Below are positions 12,249 to 13,125 of a stretch of 13,125 nucleotides of DNA, one piece after another. Origin of the DNA: Candidatus Daviesbacteria bacterium (GTDB lineage Bacteria > Patescibacteriota > Microgenomatia > Daviesbacterales > UBA10151). Within the stretch, counting starts at the first letter, position 1. Each line of letters starts with the position of its first letter. The position numbers were made by a program, and so were the translations under genes. Below the pieces are notes generated by a model. It saw only the letters and a list, made by a program, of their open reading frames with translations, was not told the origin of the DNA and made no database searches. The stretch is taken from NCBI GenBank assembly GCA_003519445.1, contig DOWS01000051.1, positions 1 through 13,125 on the forward strand, read 5' to 3'.

Positions 12249-12701
12249 CTACCCAAACATTGGTCTTCTATTATTCATAAATTCCCTGATTTTCAATAAT
12301 TGATTTATACCATCTTGGGTAAGATGCTCTTTTCTTCTGAAAATCTCTGCCGCTTGGCAAAAAAGTTCAAAATCTTTTCCTTTCTTACCTTTTAAGGGAA
12401 ATTTCTTAAAGAATGGGATAACCTTATAAAGAATATCGCTTTGTTTCCTAACGACAAACTTTACATGAGGTTTCCATCCGTATCTTTCGTAATTAAGTTC
12501 TACTATTCTTCCACAGTCTAGCCTTTTTTGGATTAATTCCAAAACCGGCTTGTCATCTGCGCGAAGCTCAATTTCAAAACAGAGATTTGCATCTCTTCTT
12601 GTTTTCGTTGTATTGTGCTTCGAAACCAAAATAGCAAAACATCCTTCCCCATCAGTAAAACCAACAATATACCAAGGACTAAGAATTTTATATGCGCTCA
12701 T
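12249..12701 (-). CDS. LAGLIDADG homing endonuclease (intron-encoded, single motif)
   Basis: 150 residues. WYIVGFTDGEGCF at residues 10-22 is the LAGLIDADG dodecapeptide with acidic D17/E19; the rest (LCFEIELRADDKPVLELIQK, RLDCGRI, KFVVRKQSDI, IIPFF-like VIPFFKKFPLKGKK, FELFCQAAEIF) matches the LAGLIDADG_1 domain order. Only one motif is present, so a homodimer is expected. The enzyme would cut intron-less 16S alleles at the CTTGTAC-ACACC site and could also help splicing as a maturase. The start at 12701 is the first ATG after an in-frame TAA; no Shine-Dalgarno site is seen. The ORF lies near the intron 3' end, 402 nt from the 5' splice site and 80 nt from the 3' one, as expected for an ORF in domain IV of a group II intron. 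No frameshift; it looks intact and recent. Confidence 0.92.
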   Translation of the reverse strand: MSAYKILSPWYIVGFTDGEGCFAILVSKHNTTKTRRDANLCFEIELRADDKPVLELIQKRLDCGRIVELNYERYGWKPHVKFVVRKQSDILYKVIPFFKKFPLKGKKGKDFELFCQAAEIFRRKEHLTQDGINQLLKIREFMNNRRPMFG

Positions 12702-13103
12702 GTTTGAATAGCTTCGATCCTTCGTCCGATATTACATCGGACTACTATGATCTCTGCAGACTTCCAATATCTACTCGGTGTTAGTTCACACTGACACCTA
12801 CTCCGATTATATCGCTTCGCGATTATCAAAGTCAATATTGGATCTCCCTTTGTAGCCATATTTTCCATTTGTATTCATCTTGAGCCCAATTACCTGATTA
12901 GTTCTATTTAGTAAATGACTTCCCTATCTGTACGAAAGGTCGCCAACTAATTAGGCCGTCTCAACTTCAAGCTGATTACTGTTACTTTAGCCCTTCTCGC
13001 TCCAACATTACTGCAGGAGGATGCTATTTCACTTTAAAAACCTTACTTATTTTTAGAAGGATTTCCACCTTCTGGAAAAATTGGCCGAAAGGCGCAATTT
13101 TTT
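12702..13103 (-). ncRNA. 5' ribozyme part of the 16S intron
   Basis: Non-coding 402 nt rich in hairpins: AAAAATTG/CAATTTTT enclosing GCC-TTTC-GGC at the very start, AGAAGG/CCTTCT (recalling the CCAGAAGGTG...CCTTC stem of group II domain I), the EBS1 hairpin around 12928, ATCGCGAAGCGAT (around 12830-12818), GGTGT/ACACC (around 12806-12785 on the minus strand) and CCGATGTAATATCGG near 12741-12727. They are read as domains I to IV by position and memory-based similarity; a covariance search is needed to confirm this. Confidence 0.55.
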
Positions 13104-13125
13104 GTACAAGACCCGAGAACGTATT

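Larger units (their letters stand above)
12169..13103 (-). mobile_element. Intron of about 935 nt in 16S rRNA, group II-like, encoding a LAGLIDADG protein
   Basis: Bounded by conserved 16S sequence on both sides (ends could shift by 1 nt). Signs of group II: the last 6 exon nt UUGUAC (IBS1) can pair with GUACAG at 12933-12928 in a hairpin loop (EBS1), 170 nt into the intron; the region just 5' of the ORF (GGAAGTCTGCAGAGATCATA... and CGACGAAGGAT) closely recalls domain IV upstream of group II reverse transcriptases (from memory); the last hairpin (12207-12172) has an A bulge at 12177, 8 nt before the 3' splice site, like a domain VI branch point; a 34-nt GAAA-loop hairpin (12244-12211) precedes it where domain V belongs, though it does not fit the domain V consensus well. 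Against: the start is AAAAAATTGCG rather than GUGYG, and the end is GA rather than AY. Group I fits worse: there is no U at the 5' site and no terminal G. Confidence 0.65.
12039..13125 (-). rRNA. rrs: 16S rRNA, 3' part, interrupted by an intron (partial)
   Basis: The 3' exon (12168 down to about 12039) reads ACACCGCCCGTCAAGG, then the helix 44 region, AAGTCGTAACAAGGTA and GGATCACCTCCTTT with the anti-Shine-Dalgarno CCTCC. The only part of the 5' exon in the window is 13125-13104, ending CGGGTCTTGTAC. Joined, they give the universal CTTGTAC-ACACCGCCC, so the interruption lies at E. coli position 1395/1396, close to the decoding site. The gene continues beyond the right edge. Confidence 0.95.

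Noticed and set aside
12169..13103. Group I intron or archaeal bulge-helix-bulge intron as the class of the 16S insertion
   Set aside because: Neither possible boundary gives a U at the 5' exon end with a terminal G in the intron, and I could not find the conserved group I P7 elements. No 4-bp helix flanked by 3-nt bulges can be drawn at the junctions. Group II features fit better, though not perfectly.
1..13125. CRISPR arrays or recoded stop codons
   Set aside because: No regularly spaced repeats are present. TGA ends several well-supported genes, so the code is not one with TGA reassigned.

Overview
The window looks like a chromosomal segment of a Candidate Phyla Radiation (Patescibacteria) bacterium, most likely of the Microgenomates group. 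The evidence is a low-to-moderate GC content with standard stop codons (TGA is used as a stop several times), very short spacers and gene overlaps, almost no Shine-Dalgarno sites, short versions of household proteins, surface proteins with an N-terminal GFA(P/H)-hydrophobic anchor followed by PTPTP linkers, and a 16S rRNA gene interrupted by an intron that encodes a LAGLIDADG endonuclease. The phylum assignment is inference; no full marker gene is present.

Layout. Positions 1-335 (minus) hold the start of an anchored Pro/Ser/Thr-rich surface protein. Positions 428-1552 (minus) encode a DUF4143-type AAA ATPase. Positions 1662-2348 (minus) encode a LamG-like lipoprotein, and 2462-3301 (minus) an unrecognised protein with an HTH-like N-terminus. 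Positions 3347-4708 (minus) encode an anchored cohesin / DUF1554-like / dockerin protein. Positions 4742-8347 (minus) form a tightly packed three-gene unit in transcription order: a PTPS-related multi-pass membrane protein, a shortened phosphoglycerate kinase, and an O-antigen-ligase-like membrane protein. A sugar-nucleotidyltransferase gene (8444-9196, plus) diverges from this unit. Positions 9173-11236 (minus) form a second unit in the order tRNA-Ile, CNNM/CBS membrane protein, two Nudix hydrolases.

Positions 11266-11850 hold divergent tRNA promoters and a plus-strand unit. A tRNA-Cys-like gene is split in its anticodon loop, and between its halves lie two related palindromic repeats, a GIY-YIG endonuclease gene and a complete second tRNA-Cys. 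A strong bidirectional terminator closes the unit. From the other side (minus), 12039-13125 is the 3' end of 16S rRNA, interrupted at E. coli position ~1395/1396 by a ~935-nt intron that I read as a group II-type intron carrying a LAGLIDADG ORF. No 23S gene follows the 16S; its transcript runs into the terminator.

How it works together. Left of 9.2 kb the theme is the cell surface: anchored or lipid-modified display proteins, envelope-polysaccharide membrane enzymes and a sugar-nucleotide synthesis enzyme. Many genes there have their own sigma70-like promoter only 5-7 bp upstream of the ATG, so their mRNAs should be leaderless. Right of 11.1 kb the theme is stable RNA genes colonised by homing-endonuclease elements. 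The strongest leads are the LAGLIDADG group II-like intron in 16S, the nested tRNA-Cys arrangement, and the repeated leaderless-promoter architecture.
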